Counted from the first letter of the stretch, positions 36,882 through 46,032 are shown. The stretch: DNA of 64,000 nucleotides from Bacteroidota bacterium (GCA_947453145.1 CANGFA010000007.1:24353-88352), one strand, 5' to 3'. Program-made: numbers and translations. The notes: generated from the letters alone by a model not told the origin.

Positions 36882-37694
36882 TTATACGGCAACATTAAAA
36901 TCTCTTAACGCATCGTTTAAACTGGTTTTTAAATCGGTGCTAGGTTTGCGTTGACCAATGATTAATGCACAGCTTACTTGGTAATCACCAGCAGGGAATG
37001 TTTTTGTATATGCACCAGGAATCACCACACTCCTTGCAGGAACACGTCCTTTATATTCAATAGGTGTAGCGCCACTTACATCAATTATTTTGGTGCTTTT
37101 AGTTAATACTACATTAGCGCCTAACACTACTTCCTTTTCTAAATGAACGCCTTCTACTACAATACATCTGCTGCCTATAAAACATCCGTCTTCTACAATT
37201 ACCGGACTTGCTTGCAATGGTTCTAATACGCCACCAATACCTACGCCTCCACTTAAGTGTACATTTTTACCTATCTGCGCACAACTTCCTACTGTAGCCC
37301 AAGTATCCACCATCGTACCTTCGTCCACAAAAGCGCCAATATTAACATAACTAGGCATAAGCACTACATTCTTAGCTAAGTAAGCGCCATATCTTGCCAC
37401 CGCATGCGGCACAGCACGAACTCCTAATGCAGCATAACCCGATTTTAATAACATTTTGTCATGGAATTCAAATGGTGCTAATTCCCAAGTTTGCATTTGT
37501 TGGATTCCAAAGTACATTAATATAGCCTGCTTCACCCACTCATTCACTACCCAGTCGTTTCCTTTAGGTTCTGCTACTCTTAATCGACCTTTATCAACTT
37601 CTTCGATTACCTCTCTTATGGCATTGCTATAGGTTTCCTCTTTTAATAAAGCACGGTCATTCCATGCTGCTACAATTTTAGTTTGTAAGTCCAT
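36882..37694 (-). CDS. dapD: Tetrahydrodipicolinate N-succinyltransferase
   Basis: Lysine/meso-DAP pathway enzyme transferring succinyl from succinyl-CoA to tetrahydrodipicolinate. 270 aa from MDLQTKIVAAWNDR; in-frame codons upstream to 37754 are excluded because the promoter box lies within them. A helical N-domain (about 1-100) is followed by the left-handed beta helix of hexapeptide repeats: VVLMPSYVNIGAFVDEGTMV, SCAQIGKNVHLSGGVGIGG, VIVEDGCFIGSRCIVVEGV. Its last codons overlap the likely true start of the DMT transporter gene by 14 bp, suggesting coupling. Confidence 0.96.
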   Translation of the reverse strand: MDLQTKIVAAWNDRALLKEETYSNAIREVIEEVDKGRLRVAEPKGNDWVVNEWVKQAILMYFGIQQMQTWELAPFEFHDKMLLKSGYAALGVRAVPHAVARYGAYLAKNVVLMPSYVNIGAFVDEGTMVDTWATVGSCAQIGKNVHLSGGVGIGGVLEPLQASPVIVEDGCFIGSRCIVVEGVHLEKEVVLGANVVLTKSTKIIDVSGATPIEYKGRVPARSVVIPGAYTKTFPAGDYQVSCALIIGQRKPSTDLKTSLNDALRDFNVAV

Positions 37695-37709
37695 GATTGT
37701 CAATTTTGG

Positions 37710-37743
37710 CAAAAATACATGCTCAAAATTTATTTTTAACCAA
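37710..37743 (-). promoter_or_regulatory. Promoter of dapD
   Basis: On the minus strand: TTG (37743-37741), 23-bp spacer, TATTTTTG (37717-37710). Predicted transcript start about 37705, an 11-nt leader before the ATG at 37694. Confidence 0.65.
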
Positions 37744-37797
37744 TTCTTTTGCACAATAAACCACCCATTTTATTGTAGGTATTGTTTAATTTGCAGC

Positions 37798-38370
37798 ATG
37801 TTTGCGAATAACGATGATATACAAGCCTGTCTTGAAACCCTCCAAAATGGTGGCATTATATTGTATCCAACAGATACCGTTTGGGGTATTGGTTGTGACG
37901 CCACCAATGAAGCTGCTGTAAAACGCGTTTTTGAACTCAAGAAAAGAGTGGATACGAAAGCCATGATTGTTTTAGTGAAAGACGAGCATTCTATTTTAGG
38001 ATATGTTGATGTTAATGAAGTGCAGGTTTTTGATTATATCAAAGGCATTCATAAACCCACTACCGTTATCTATCAAAATGCAAAAAATTTAGCTGCTAAT
38101 TTAATGGCAAATGATGGATCGGTTGCTATTCGCATTTGTAAGGATAAATTCTGCCAGGAACTCCTTTTGCAATTCGGAAAACCTATTGTAAGCAGTTCTG
38201 CCAATATTTCTACCTATCCTACGCCGCTTTGCTTTAGGGATATTTCACTTGATATTATAGAAGGTGTAGATTATGTTGTGAAACATCGTAGAGACGATGC
38301 CGAGTTACAACAGCCTTCTTCCATTATTAAATGGAATGAAAATGGGCAATTAATTATTATAAGACATTAA
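37798..38370 (+). CDS. L-threonylcarbamoyladenylate synthase-like (Sua5/YciO/YrdC)
   Basis: 190 aa from the ATG at 37798; it makes the threonylcarbamoyl-AMP used for the t6A modification of tRNA, or is its YciO paralogue. Motifs: GGIILYPTDTVWGIGCDATN near 17-36, KKRVDTKAMIVLVKD near 47-61 (the KxR pair of the active site), VAIRICKDKFCQEL near 116 and PIVSSSANIST near 138. It lacks the Sua5 C-terminal domain. The start sits four bases after a TTAATTTG box, like other predicted leaderless starts in this window. Confidence 0.9.
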   Translation: MFANNDDIQACLETLQNGGIILYPTDTVWGIGCDATNEAAVKRVFELKKRVDTKAMIVLVKDEHSILGYVDVNEVQVFDYIKGIHKPTTVIYQNAKNLAANLMANDGSVAIRICKDKFCQELLLQFGKPIVSSSANISTYPTPLCFRDISLDIIEGVDYVVKHRRDDAELQQPSSIIKWNENGQLIIIRH

Positions 38371-38415
38371 AATAGCCAACTTCCAACTTTTTCTTTTTTA
38401 AAAGTGTAAACGAGT

Positions 38416-39438
38416 ATGCAAAAAATTGGGATTATACAAACTTCTTTTATTGGCGATGTGGTGTTAAGCACCTCATTAATTGAATCCCTGCATGCAAAAT
38501 ATCCAACTGCGCAAATAGATGTGGTGGTAAGAAAAGGAAATGAAAATTTATTTGCACAACATCCTTTTGTAAGCAATGTAATTATTTGGGACAAACAAAA
38601 AAGCAAATACCTCCATTGGCTAAAAGTATTAAAGCAATTGCGCGCGCAAAAATTTGACGTTTTAATAAATGTGCAAAGGTATGCTGCTACTGGTTTGTGG
38701 ACAGCCTTATCCAAGGCTACTATAAAAATTGGGTTTGATAAAAATCCATTTTCTTTTTTATTTACGCATAAAATTAAACATGAAGCCATGCGAGTTGGCT
38801 TTCATGAAATACAAAAAAATCATGCACTTATTCAAGTATTAGATGTGGACATTCAATTATGTAATCCAAAATTATATCCATCTGCATCCGATTTTGAAAA
38901 GGTGAAATCTTTTCAATCGGAACATTATATATGTATTGCGCCTGCATCTGTTTGGTTTACAAAACAATTTCCTGTGGAACAATGGGCTCATTTTTTAAAT
39001 AGCTTACATTTTGAGGGTATAGTATATATTATTGGTGGCCCAGGTGATCGTACAATAGGAGATCAAATTATAAATGAAATAGCTGCGAACGCAAAAATCA
39101 AGGACAAAGTAATAAATGTAGCTGGGCAATTTCATTTTTTAAGTTCTGCCGCCTTACAAAAAGGAGCCGTTTTAAATTATGTGAATGATTCTGCGCCCAT
39201 GCATTTTGCGTCGGCTGTAAACGCGCCTGTGGTGGCTATTTATTGTTCCACGATTCCGGATTTTGGTTATGGACCTTTATCTGAGAAATCGTTTATTGTG
39301 CAAACCCAAAAGGAGTTGAAATGTAAACCATGCGGTATTCATGGTAAAAAAGCATGTCCTTTGGCTCATTTTAATTGCGCCATGACCATTCAACTGCAAC
39401 AATTGCTTGCTCCTTTGGTTCAAATGAACCAACATTAG
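38416..39438 (+). CDS. Glycosyltransferase family 9 (heptosyltransferase-like)
   Basis: 340 aa, GT-B fold. N-terminal GIIQTSFIGDVVLSTSLIE (the IGD motif), IDVVVRKGNENLFAQHPFV, and the C-terminal donor site APASVWFTKQFPVEQWAHF, YIIGGPGDRTIGDQI and YVNDSAPMHFASAVNAPVVA (the D/N-SxPMH signature of ADP-heptose:LPS heptosyltransferases). A Cys-rich end (CKPCGIHGKKACP) is unusual. Likely acts on lipid A core or another envelope glycan at the inner membrane. The cca gene starts 12 bp downstream. Confidence 0.9.
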   Translation: MQKIGIIQTSFIGDVVLSTSLIESLHAKYPTAQIDVVVRKGNENLFAQHPFVSNVIIWDKQKSKYLHWLKVLKQLRAQKFDVLINVQRYAATGLWTALSKATIKIGFDKNPFSFLFTHKIKHEAMRVGFHEIQKNHALIQVLDVDIQLCNPKLYPSASDFEKVKSFQSEHYICIAPASVWFTKQFPVEQWAHFLNSLHFEGIVYIIGGPGDRTIGDQIINEIAANAKIKDKVINVAGQFHFLSSAALQKGAVLNYVNDSAPMHFASAVNAPVVAIYCSTIPDFGYGPLSEKSFIVQTQKELKCKPCGIHGKKACPLAHFNCAMTIQLQQLLAPLVQMNQH

Positions 39439-39446
39439 TACATTTG
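39415..39446 (+). promoter_or_regulatory. Promoter of cca; predicted leaderless start
   Basis: TTG (39415-39417), 21-bp spacer, TACATTTG (39439-39446), then four bases and the ATG at 39451. It overlaps the end of the glycosyltransferase gene, giving cca its own transcript. Confidence 0.7.
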
Positions 39447-39450
39447 CGGC

Positions 39451-40872
39451 ATGCAACTCCAACTTACTTCCCGGGAAACAGAACTATTAAAAGCAGTAGC
39501 AGAAGCCGCAGCCAAAATAGGGGTACCTGCTTTTGCAGTAGGAGGATTTGTACGCGATAAAATATTAGGCCGTCCCACTAAAGATATTGATGTGGTTTGT
39601 ATTGGAGACGGTATGGCTTTGGCACAAGCCTTTGCTAAACTATATCATCCCACGCCACCGGTTTCCTTGTTTAAAACATTTGGAACAGCGCAGGTAAAAT
39701 TTGATGATATTGAAATAGAATTTGTAGGTGCTAGAAAAGAAAGTTATGCCCGTCATAGTCGCAAACCTGAAGTAAGCCCAGGAACCATTGAAGATGATCA
39801 AAACCGAAGAGACTTTACGGTGAATGCATTAGCCATTGAATTAAATGTGGAACATTTTGGTCATATCATTGATCCATTTGGAGGATTAGAAGACTTGCAA
39901 AATAAAATTTTAAAAACGCCCTTAGCACCAGCCCAAACATTTGATGATGATCCTTTGCGTATGATGCGTGCCATTCGTTTTGCCACGCAATTGGATTTTA
40001 CGATTACAGAGGAAACATTTAAAGGCATTCAACAAATTGCAGATCGCATAAGTATTGTATCCCAAGAACGCATTACCGACGAATTGCAAAAAATAATGAT
40101 GACCAAGTCGCCTTCAAAGGGCTGGTATTTATTAAAAGAAGCCGGTTTATTGCAGCATATATTTCCTTTATTATTGCAATTGGAAGGCGCCGAAACATTG
40201 GATGGCATTGGGCATAAGGATAATTTTTCGCATACCCTTCAAGTATTAGACAATGTGGCGGCAACCTCGGATGATATTTGGTTAAGATGGGCAGCTATGT
40301 TACATGATATCGCAAAACCCAAAACAAAAAGATTTGAACCTGGGTTTGGTTGGACCTTTCATGGGCATGAAGTAGTAGGTGCAAGGATGGTACCCAAAAT
40401 ATTTACGCAATTAAAATTGCCCTTGAATGAAAAAATGAAGATGGTGCAAAAATTAGTGGCATTGCATTTGCGTCCCATTTCTTTAACCAAGGAAAATGTA
40501 ACCGATAGCGCTGTTAGAAGATTGTTATTTGATGCCGGTGATGATATTGAATCCTTAATGTTATTATGTGCAGCCGATATTACAAGTAAAAATCAAAATA
40601 AAGTAAAACGCTATTTGCAAGGCTTTGAATTTGTGAAAGTGCGTTTACAAGAAGTGGAGGAAAAAGATAATATACGCAATTGGCAGCCGCCTATTACTGG
40701 GGAAATGATCATGCAAATTTTTAATATTACTCCTTCTAAACAAGTGGGTATTATTAAGGACGCCATCAGAGAAGCCATATTGGACGGGGTGATTCCCAAT
40801 GAACATGACGCCGCTTATGATTTTATGTTGAAAGAAGCTGCCCAACTAGGCTTATTTCCTGTAATAAAATAG
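39451..40872 (+). CDS. cca: CCA-adding tRNA nucleotidyltransferase with HD domain
   Basis: Class II nucleotidyltransferase that builds or repairs the tRNA 3' CCA end. AVGGFVRDKILGRPTKDIDV near 29-48 holds the metal-binding aspartates; QNRRDFTVNALAIEL near 117-131; FDDDPLRMMRAIRFATQ near 167-183. A C-terminal HD phosphohydrolase domain (MLHDIAKPKTKRF near 286-298) is fused, as in many Bacteroidota and E. coli Cca. 473 aa. Whether it adds CCA fully or only part of it cannot be told. Confidence 0.92.
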   Translation: MQLQLTSRETELLKAVAEAAAKIGVPAFAVGGFVRDKILGRPTKDIDVVCIGDGMALAQAFAKLYHPTPPVSLFKTFGTAQVKFDDIEIEFVGARKESYARHSRKPEVSPGTIEDDQNRRDFTVNALAIELNVEHFGHIIDPFGGLEDLQNKILKTPLAPAQTFDDDPLRMMRAIRFATQLDFTITEETFKGIQQIADRISIVSQERITDELQKIMMTKSPSKGWYLLKEAGLLQHIFPLLLQLEGAETLDGIGHKDNFSHTLQVLDNVAATSDDIWLRWAAMLHDIAKPKTKRFEPGFGWTFHGHEVVGARMVPKIFTQLKLPLNEKMKMVQKLVALHLRPISLTKENVTDSAVRRLLFDAGDDIESLMLLCAADITSKNQNKVKRYLQGFEFVKVRLQEVEEKDNIRNWQPPITGEMIMQIFNITPSKQVGIIKDAIREAILDGVIPNEHDAAYDFMLKEAAQLGLFPVIK

Positions 40873-40897
40873 TAATTTAGCGTTTCAAATTTAACGT

Positions 40898-41506
40898 ATG
40901 GCCATTTTAAAGTTTAGGGTATATTGGGAGGAGGATGATGCAATTTACAGAGACGTTTTAGTGAAGCATACCCAAAGTTTTTTTGCGCTACATGAAATTA
41001 TTTTAAAAGCCTATGAATTTGATCAAATTCATAGTGCAACATTTTACCGAAGCAATGATATCTGGAAGAGAGGAAGAGAAATTAGCAAAGAGGTTTATGA
41101 AAAGGAATATGTGGCACCGCCATTAATGATGAGCGAAACCTTAATTGGCACAGAAATTATAGACACCAATCAACACTTTATATATGTGTATGATTTTGCA
41201 AAAACATGGACCTTTTTAATTGAGCTCATTCAGGTAATCAAAAATGCCGATGCGGATTTAACATTGGAGTATCCTATTATTTCAAGGACAGAAGGCGTAG
41301 GTCCTATGCAATATGGTTCCAAAGGATTGTTAGGGAAAAACTTTGCGGACATTGAGGAAAAATATGATTTATCCGAAGCCAAAGAAGGATTTGGTGAAGA
41401 GGGTGAGGAGTCAGATAATGATAGTGATGCAGACGATGACGACGACTCCGAGGACAGTGAATCAGAGGATGGAGGATTTTTAGATGATTCCTTTGAGGCT
41501 TATTAA
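40898..41506 (+). CDS. PRiA4_ORF3-like protein with acidic tail
   Basis: 202 aa. The first ~150 residues resemble the plasmid pRiA4b ORF-3 fold (KFRVYWEEDDAIYRDVLVK, FALHEIILKAYEFDQIHSAT, FIYVYDFAKTWTFLIELI), a family often mislabelled as IS1096 passenger TnpR; the function is unknown and no transposase is near. Residues ~158-200 form an extreme acidic tract of Asp, Glu and Ser followed by DDSFEAY. miaA starts 5 bp after the stop, so the two are co-translated. Confidence 0.75.
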   Translation: MAILKFRVYWEEDDAIYRDVLVKHTQSFFALHEIILKAYEFDQIHSATFYRSNDIWKRGREISKEVYEKEYVAPPLMMSETLIGTEIIDTNQHFIYVYDFAKTWTFLIELIQVIKNADADLTLEYPIISRTEGVGPMQYGSKGLLGKNFADIEEKYDLSEAKEGFGEEGEESDNDSDADDDDDSEDSESEDGGFLDDSFEAY

Positions 41507-41511
41507 TACAA

Positions 41512-42432
41512 GTGCAAACAGCACATAAAAAAAATACATTGTCAGCTTCTAAAACAGTATATATTCTTGTAGGTCCCACTGCTGTTGGTAAAACTGCATT
41601 TGCCATTTCGTTGGCACAACAATTAAATACCGAAATTATTTCAGCTGATGCAAGACAATGTTATCAGGAAATGAATATTGGCGTAGCCAGACCTAACAAA
41701 GCCCAATTGGAAGCAGTGCCACATCATTTTATAGCAAGTCATTCTATACATGAAACAATTAATGCGTCGGTATTTGAGGCGTATGCTTTAGGAAAAGTAG
41801 CAGAAATTTTCGAATCAAAGGATGCAGTAGTTATGGTAGGTGGAACAGGTTTATATATTAAAGCATTTTGTGAAGGCTTAGATATGATACCATCCATTGC
41901 CCCCGAAATTAGGGAAGGAATTATTCAACAGTATGAAAAATTGGGTTTAAGATGGTTGCAAAAGGAAGTCTCGGTACATGATCCTATTTATTGGGAAAGA
42001 GGAGAGCAGCAAAATCCACAAAGATTAATGCGTGCTTTGGAAGTTAAAATGGGTACCGGTAATTCCATTGTTGGCTTCCAACATAAAAACAAAATTACGC
42101 GTCCATTTAATATCGTCAAGATAGGACTCGAAATGCCTAGGGAATTGTTGTATGAACGTATCAATAAAAGAGTCCTGAATATGGTCGAGGAAGGGCTGGA
42201 GCTAGAAGTAAAATCATTGCTGCCCTATATAAATTCAAATGCATTGCAAACTGTTGGTTACAGTGAATGGTTACCCTTTTTTGAAGGGAAAGAGGAGCCA
42301 TCAAGAGTCATAGAAATGATTCAGCAAAACACGAGACATTATGGGAAGCGACAAATGACCTGGTTTAAAAAAGACCCTGAAATTAAATGGTACCAAGCAT
42401 CTAGTATTAAAGTGGATCAAATAATTCCGTAG
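41512..42432 (+). CDS. miaA: tRNA dimethylallyltransferase
   Basis: Adds the dimethylallyl group to A37 of tRNAs reading U-starting codons. P-loop VGPTAVGKTAFAISLAQQL near 21-39, EIISADARQCYQEMNIG (the DSxQ-type motif) near 42-58, MVGGTGLYIKAFCEGL near 108-123 and the C-terminal QNTRHYGKRQMTWFKKD near 262-278. The start is GTG at 41512; the first ATG in frame is beyond the P-loop, so GTG is required. Sits 5 bp behind the PRiA4-like gene. Confidence 0.95.
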   Translation: MQTAHKKNTLSASKTVYILVGPTAVGKTAFAISLAQQLNTEIISADARQCYQEMNIGVARPNKAQLEAVPHHFIASHSIHETINASVFEAYALGKVAEIFESKDAVVMVGGTGLYIKAFCEGLDMIPSIAPEIREGIIQQYEKLGLRWLQKEVSVHDPIYWERGEQQNPQRLMRALEVKMGTGNSIVGFQHKNKITRPFNIVKIGLEMPRELLYERINKRVLNMVEEGLELEVKSLLPYINSNALQTVGYSEWLPFFEGKEEPSRVIEMIQQNTRHYGKRQMTWFKKDPEIKWYQASSIKVDQIIP

Positions 42433-42521
42433 GTTTACGTACCTTTTTATTACAATATTTTAATCGATTTTCAGGCAATTAGCCGTAATTTCATATTCAA
42501 TTTTAATTATAAATTTATTTT

Positions 42522-43853
42522 ATGCAGAAAAAACTTTTGCTGTTTTTTGTAGGTAGTTTTTCCTTAGTTCAATTGTTTGCGCAAGGAACTACCATACAGT
42601 TTGAAAAGTATACCTTGCCCAATGGGTTAAAAGTAATTTTACATGAGGACCATAGCGCGCCTGTGGTAGCAGTTACTGCACTTTATCATGTAGGTTCAAA
42701 AAATGAGGACACAGCGCGTACCGGTTTTGCGCATTTCTTTGAACACTTATTGTTTGAGGGTACCGATAATATTAAGCGTGGTGAATTTGATAAATATGTA
42801 ACCAATGCAGGTGGTGCATTAAATGCCAATACCACACAGGATCGTACTTTTTATTATGAATTATTACCTTCTAATCAATTGGATTTAGGTTTATGGTTAG
42901 AAAGTGAAAGAATGATGCATGCAAAAATTGAACAAATAGGGGTGAATACGCAAAGAGAAGTAGTTAAGGAAGAAAAAAGAATGCGTATGGACAACCGACC
43001 TTATGGAAGTTTTTTAACCGAGATGTTAAAGCGTGCTTTTAAAGTGCATCCTTATCGTTGGGCACCTATTGGTAGCATGGACCATTTAAATGCGGCTAAA
43101 TTGGAAGAGTTTATCCAGTTTTACAAAACCTATTATGTGCCAAATAATTGTGTACTATCTATTGCTGGAGATTTTGATAAAGCAGAATTAAAGAAAAAAA
43201 TTGAATCTTATTTTAGCCCTATCGCTAAAGGAAGCAATCCAATTGTTAGACCTTCAATTAAAGAACCAGCATTGGGTGGAGAAGTTAGAGACATTATATA
43301 TGACAATGTACAGTTGGAAGGCGTATTCCAAGCCTATCGTGCCCCTAAGCAAGGAGGTGACGAGTATTATGCCTTTAATGTTTTGTCAAATATATTATCG
43401 GGAGGAGAATCTTCTCGTATGAATAAAACATTGGTGGACAGCAAACAATTGGCTGCTGCAGCACAATCGGTTCCCTTCTTTAATGAAGATGAAGGCGTTT
43501 TAATTACCCTAGCAATAGCAAATATGGGTGTAAAAGCGGATGTATTAGAAAAAAGTATGGACAGTGTAGTCAATGATTTAAAGTCCGGCCTAGTGAGTGA
43601 AAAAGAATTTCAAAAAGTAAAAAATCAAATCACAACCGACCTTGTAAAGAACAAAGGAACCATGGCTGGTATCGCAGAAAACTTAGCCAATTTTGAAGTT
43701 TATTTTGGGGATGCCAATTTGGTAAATACTGAATTAGAAAAATATAATAAGGTAACCAGAGAGGATGTTTTAGCTGTGGCTAAAAAGTATTTAAACAAAG
43801 ACAACAGGGTTGTATTGTATTATGTACCTAAGCCAAAAGAAACCAAAAAATAA
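42522..43853 (+). CDS. M16 zinc peptidase (active subunit)
   Basis: 443 aa with a signal peptide (LLLFFVGSFSLVQLFAQ, cleaved near 21). The inverted zinc motif HxxEH is intact in FAHFFEHLLFEGT near 69-81 and the third ligand Glu is in VVKEEKRMR near 150. Two M16 halves (about 25-225 and 230-440). A periplasmic peptidase related to PqqL/mitochondrial processing peptidase. The inactive partner begins immediately after its stop; such pairs usually work as heterodimers. Confidence 0.93.
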   Translation: MQKKLLLFFVGSFSLVQLFAQGTTIQFEKYTLPNGLKVILHEDHSAPVVAVTALYHVGSKNEDTARTGFAHFFEHLLFEGTDNIKRGEFDKYVTNAGGALNANTTQDRTFYYELLPSNQLDLGLWLESERMMHAKIEQIGVNTQREVVKEEKRMRMDNRPYGSFLTEMLKRAFKVHPYRWAPIGSMDHLNAAKLEEFIQFYKTYYVPNNCVLSIAGDFDKAELKKKIESYFSPIAKGSNPIVRPSIKEPALGGEVRDIIYDNVQLEGVFQAYRAPKQGGDEYYAFNVLSNILSGGESSRMNKTLVDSKQLAAAAQSVPFFNEDEGVLITLAIANMGVKADVLEKSMDSVVNDLKSGLVSEKEFQKVKNQITTDLVKNKGTMAGIAENLANFEVYFGDANLVNTELEKYNKVTREDVLAVAKKYLNKDNRVVLYYVPKPKETKK

Positions 43854-43877
43854 TTGATGATCCTTAAAAAATATTTT

Positions 43878-45944
43878 ATGAAAAAATTGATATATAGTTT
43901 ATTGTTTTGTTTGCCTATCAGTTTGATGGCTCAAAACATTGATCGCACAAAAGCACCTTCGCCAGGTAAGGCACCTTTAATACAAGTAGGTAATCCGGTA
44001 AAGTACACTTTGGCCAATGGATTGCAAATATTTGTTGTAAAAAATACAAAACAACCCATGGTCTCTGCTATTTTAGCTTTAGACCTAGATGGTTTTTTAG
44101 ACGGAGATAAGGCAGGATTAGCAAGCATGTCGGGGCAATTGTTAAAACGTGGCACTACCACTAAGTCAAAAGCAGTATTAGACGAATCTGTTGAGTATTT
44201 AGGCGGCACATTGTCAACCTCAGGTTCTTCTGCTTCCATTAGTTCTCTGAAATCTAATTTCCCTAAATTAATGAGCCTCTTATCCGAAGTAATATTGCAT
44301 CCTGCTTTTGCTACGGAGGAATTAGAAAAAGTAAGAAAGCAAACCTTGTCGGGTTTAGAGTCTAGCAAGGATGATGCGGACGCTATTTCAAATAATGTAA
44401 TGAACAAGTTGGTATACGGCGCGAATCATCCTTTTGGAGAAATCACAACTTCCAAAACGGTAAACAATGTTTCACAGGGCGACGTTAAAAACTTTTATGC
44501 TAATTATTGGAAGCCCAATATTGCATACTTAGTATTCGTAGGTGATATAGAACCAGAAGCTGCTAAAAAATTAGCCGAAGAGAATTTTGGAACATGGGCA
44601 AAAGGAACAGTTCCAAAAGTAAATTTCCCAACTCCAAGTATACCTGCTCAAACCTATGTGGCTATTGTTGATAGGCCATCCTCGGTTCAAAGTGTGGTTG
44701 CAGTTGCCTCTACTATAAACCTTGCACCAGGAACTGGGAATGCCATTCCAGCGTCGGTGATGAATAATATTTTAGGAGGTGGATTCTCTGGTCGTTTGTT
44801 TGCTAATTTGAGAGAAAAGCACGGTTTTACTTATGGCGCTTATTCCTCTTTAAATCCAAATAAACAAATTGGAATATTTTCTGCTGAATCTTCGGTAAGA
44901 AATGAAAAAACAGATAGTTCAGTTCAAGAAATTTTAAATGAAATAAATAAAATCAGAGACGAAAAAGTTGGAGAAACGGAACTTTCAAGAATGAAAAACT
45001 ATTTATCTGGAGGCTTTGCACGTTCTTTAGAAAATCCAGCAACGATTGCGGGTTTTGCATTAAACATTGCGCGATACAATTTACCTGCAGATTATTACCA
45101 AAAATATTTAACCAATTTGGCTGCTGTTGATGCTGATAAAGTACAAACGGTTGCAAAAACTTTATTAGATCCTGCGCATATGCACATTGTAATTGTAGGC
45201 AATGCAAAACAAATTGCAAAAGGGTTAGAAAAGTATGGTCCAGTTAAATATTTTGATTTTGATGGTAATGAAGTAGCTGCTCCAAGCGAAGCCAAAGCGG
45301 ATGCATCTTTAACACCAGAAGCATTAATACAAAAAGTAATTGCAGCAGCAGGAGGTAAGGAAGCCATTGCAGCCATTAAGGATTTGCAATTAAAAGGAAC
45401 TGCCTCTGTAATGGGTCAGTCTTTGGAAATGAACCAAACTATTATATTGCCGGGCAACGCGGTTTCTGTGATGTCTATGGGAGGCATGGCTATCATGAAG
45501 CAATCTGTTGTCAATGGAAAATACTCGGTGAGTCAACAAGGTATGGAAGCGCCTATCACCCCTGAATTAAAAGAAGGTTTAGACGAAGCAGCGGTCGTGA
45601 TCCCTGAACAAACTTATTTAACCAAAGGATATAAATTAAAAATTGTAGGAGCTGAAAAAGTAGACGGTAAGGATGCAATAGATATGGAAGTAACTACACC
45701 TTCTGGAAAAGTAACACATCGTTTTTATGATGCTACTAGTTATTTGTTAGTAAAGACGGCTGTGTCGCAAGAAGTTCCAGGAAGAGGAACGGTTACGCAA
45801 CAACAATTTTACAATGGATATAAGTTAGTAAATGGTATTCAAATTGCAACTGAAGAAGTAATTGATATGGGTCAAATGAAAATTAATGTAAAGTATACCG
45901 ATATTAAAGCCAATCAAGGTTTAAAAGTAACCGACTTGAAATAA
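43878..45944 (+). CDS. M16-like inactive subunit fused to a LolA-like domain
   Basis: 688 aa from the ATG at 43878, which begins a clean signal peptide (LIYSLLFCLPISLMAQ); earlier in-frame codons (43854, 43857) add a stretch before it. Residues ~25-440 form an M16 fold, but the zinc motif is absent: the equivalent of HFLEH reads LASMSGQLL, so this is the non-catalytic subunit. Residues ~460-688 (AAGGKEAIAAIKDLQLKG, GKYSVSQQGMEAP, VDGKDAIDMEVTTPSGKV, YKLVNGIQIATEEVIDMG) resemble the LolA/LolB-like outer-membrane lipoprotein-sorting fold. Operon with the active subunit; a strong terminator follows. Confidence 0.85.
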   Translation: MKKLIYSLLFCLPISLMAQNIDRTKAPSPGKAPLIQVGNPVKYTLANGLQIFVVKNTKQPMVSAILALDLDGFLDGDKAGLASMSGQLLKRGTTTKSKAVLDESVEYLGGTLSTSGSSASISSLKSNFPKLMSLLSEVILHPAFATEELEKVRKQTLSGLESSKDDADAISNNVMNKLVYGANHPFGEITTSKTVNNVSQGDVKNFYANYWKPNIAYLVFVGDIEPEAAKKLAEENFGTWAKGTVPKVNFPTPSIPAQTYVAIVDRPSSVQSVVAVASTINLAPGTGNAIPASVMNNILGGGFSGRLFANLREKHGFTYGAYSSLNPNKQIGIFSAESSVRNEKTDSSVQEILNEINKIRDEKVGETELSRMKNYLSGGFARSLENPATIAGFALNIARYNLPADYYQKYLTNLAAVDADKVQTVAKTLLDPAHMHIVIVGNAKQIAKGLEKYGPVKYFDFDGNEVAAPSEAKADASLTPEALIQKVIAAAGGKEAIAAIKDLQLKGTASVMGQSLEMNQTIILPGNAVSVMSMGGMAIMKQSVVNGKYSVSQQGMEAPITPELKEGLDEAAVVIPEQTYLTKGYKLKIVGAEKVDGKDAIDMEVTTPSGKVTHRFYDATSYLLVKTAVSQEVPGRGTVTQQQFYNGYKLVNGIQIATEEVIDMGQMKINVKYTDIKANQGLKVTDLK

Positions 45945-45998
45945 AAGCAAACTTGTTATCGCAAGCGACACGCAGCGGTCAAGTAAAAAAAGTAATAA

Positions 45999-46032
45999 AA
46001 AAAAACGCATCCGGAGATGCGCTTTTTTTTAT
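45999..46032. terminator. Bidirectional Rho-independent terminator
   Basis: CGCATC-CGGA-GATGCG stem-loop (46006-46021) preceded by an A run and followed by T8, so it can serve both the M16 operon (plus) and the convergent FadL-like gene (minus). Confidence 0.88.

Noticed and set aside
40898..41506. Insertion sequence or plasmid fragment suggested by the PRiA4/IS1096 family name
   Set aside because: No transposase, terminal repeats or target duplication; the family name is historical.
43931..44407. 158-codon minus-strand frame inside the M16-like gene
   Set aside because: Fully antisense to a well-supported gene with no family resemblance; a shadow frame.
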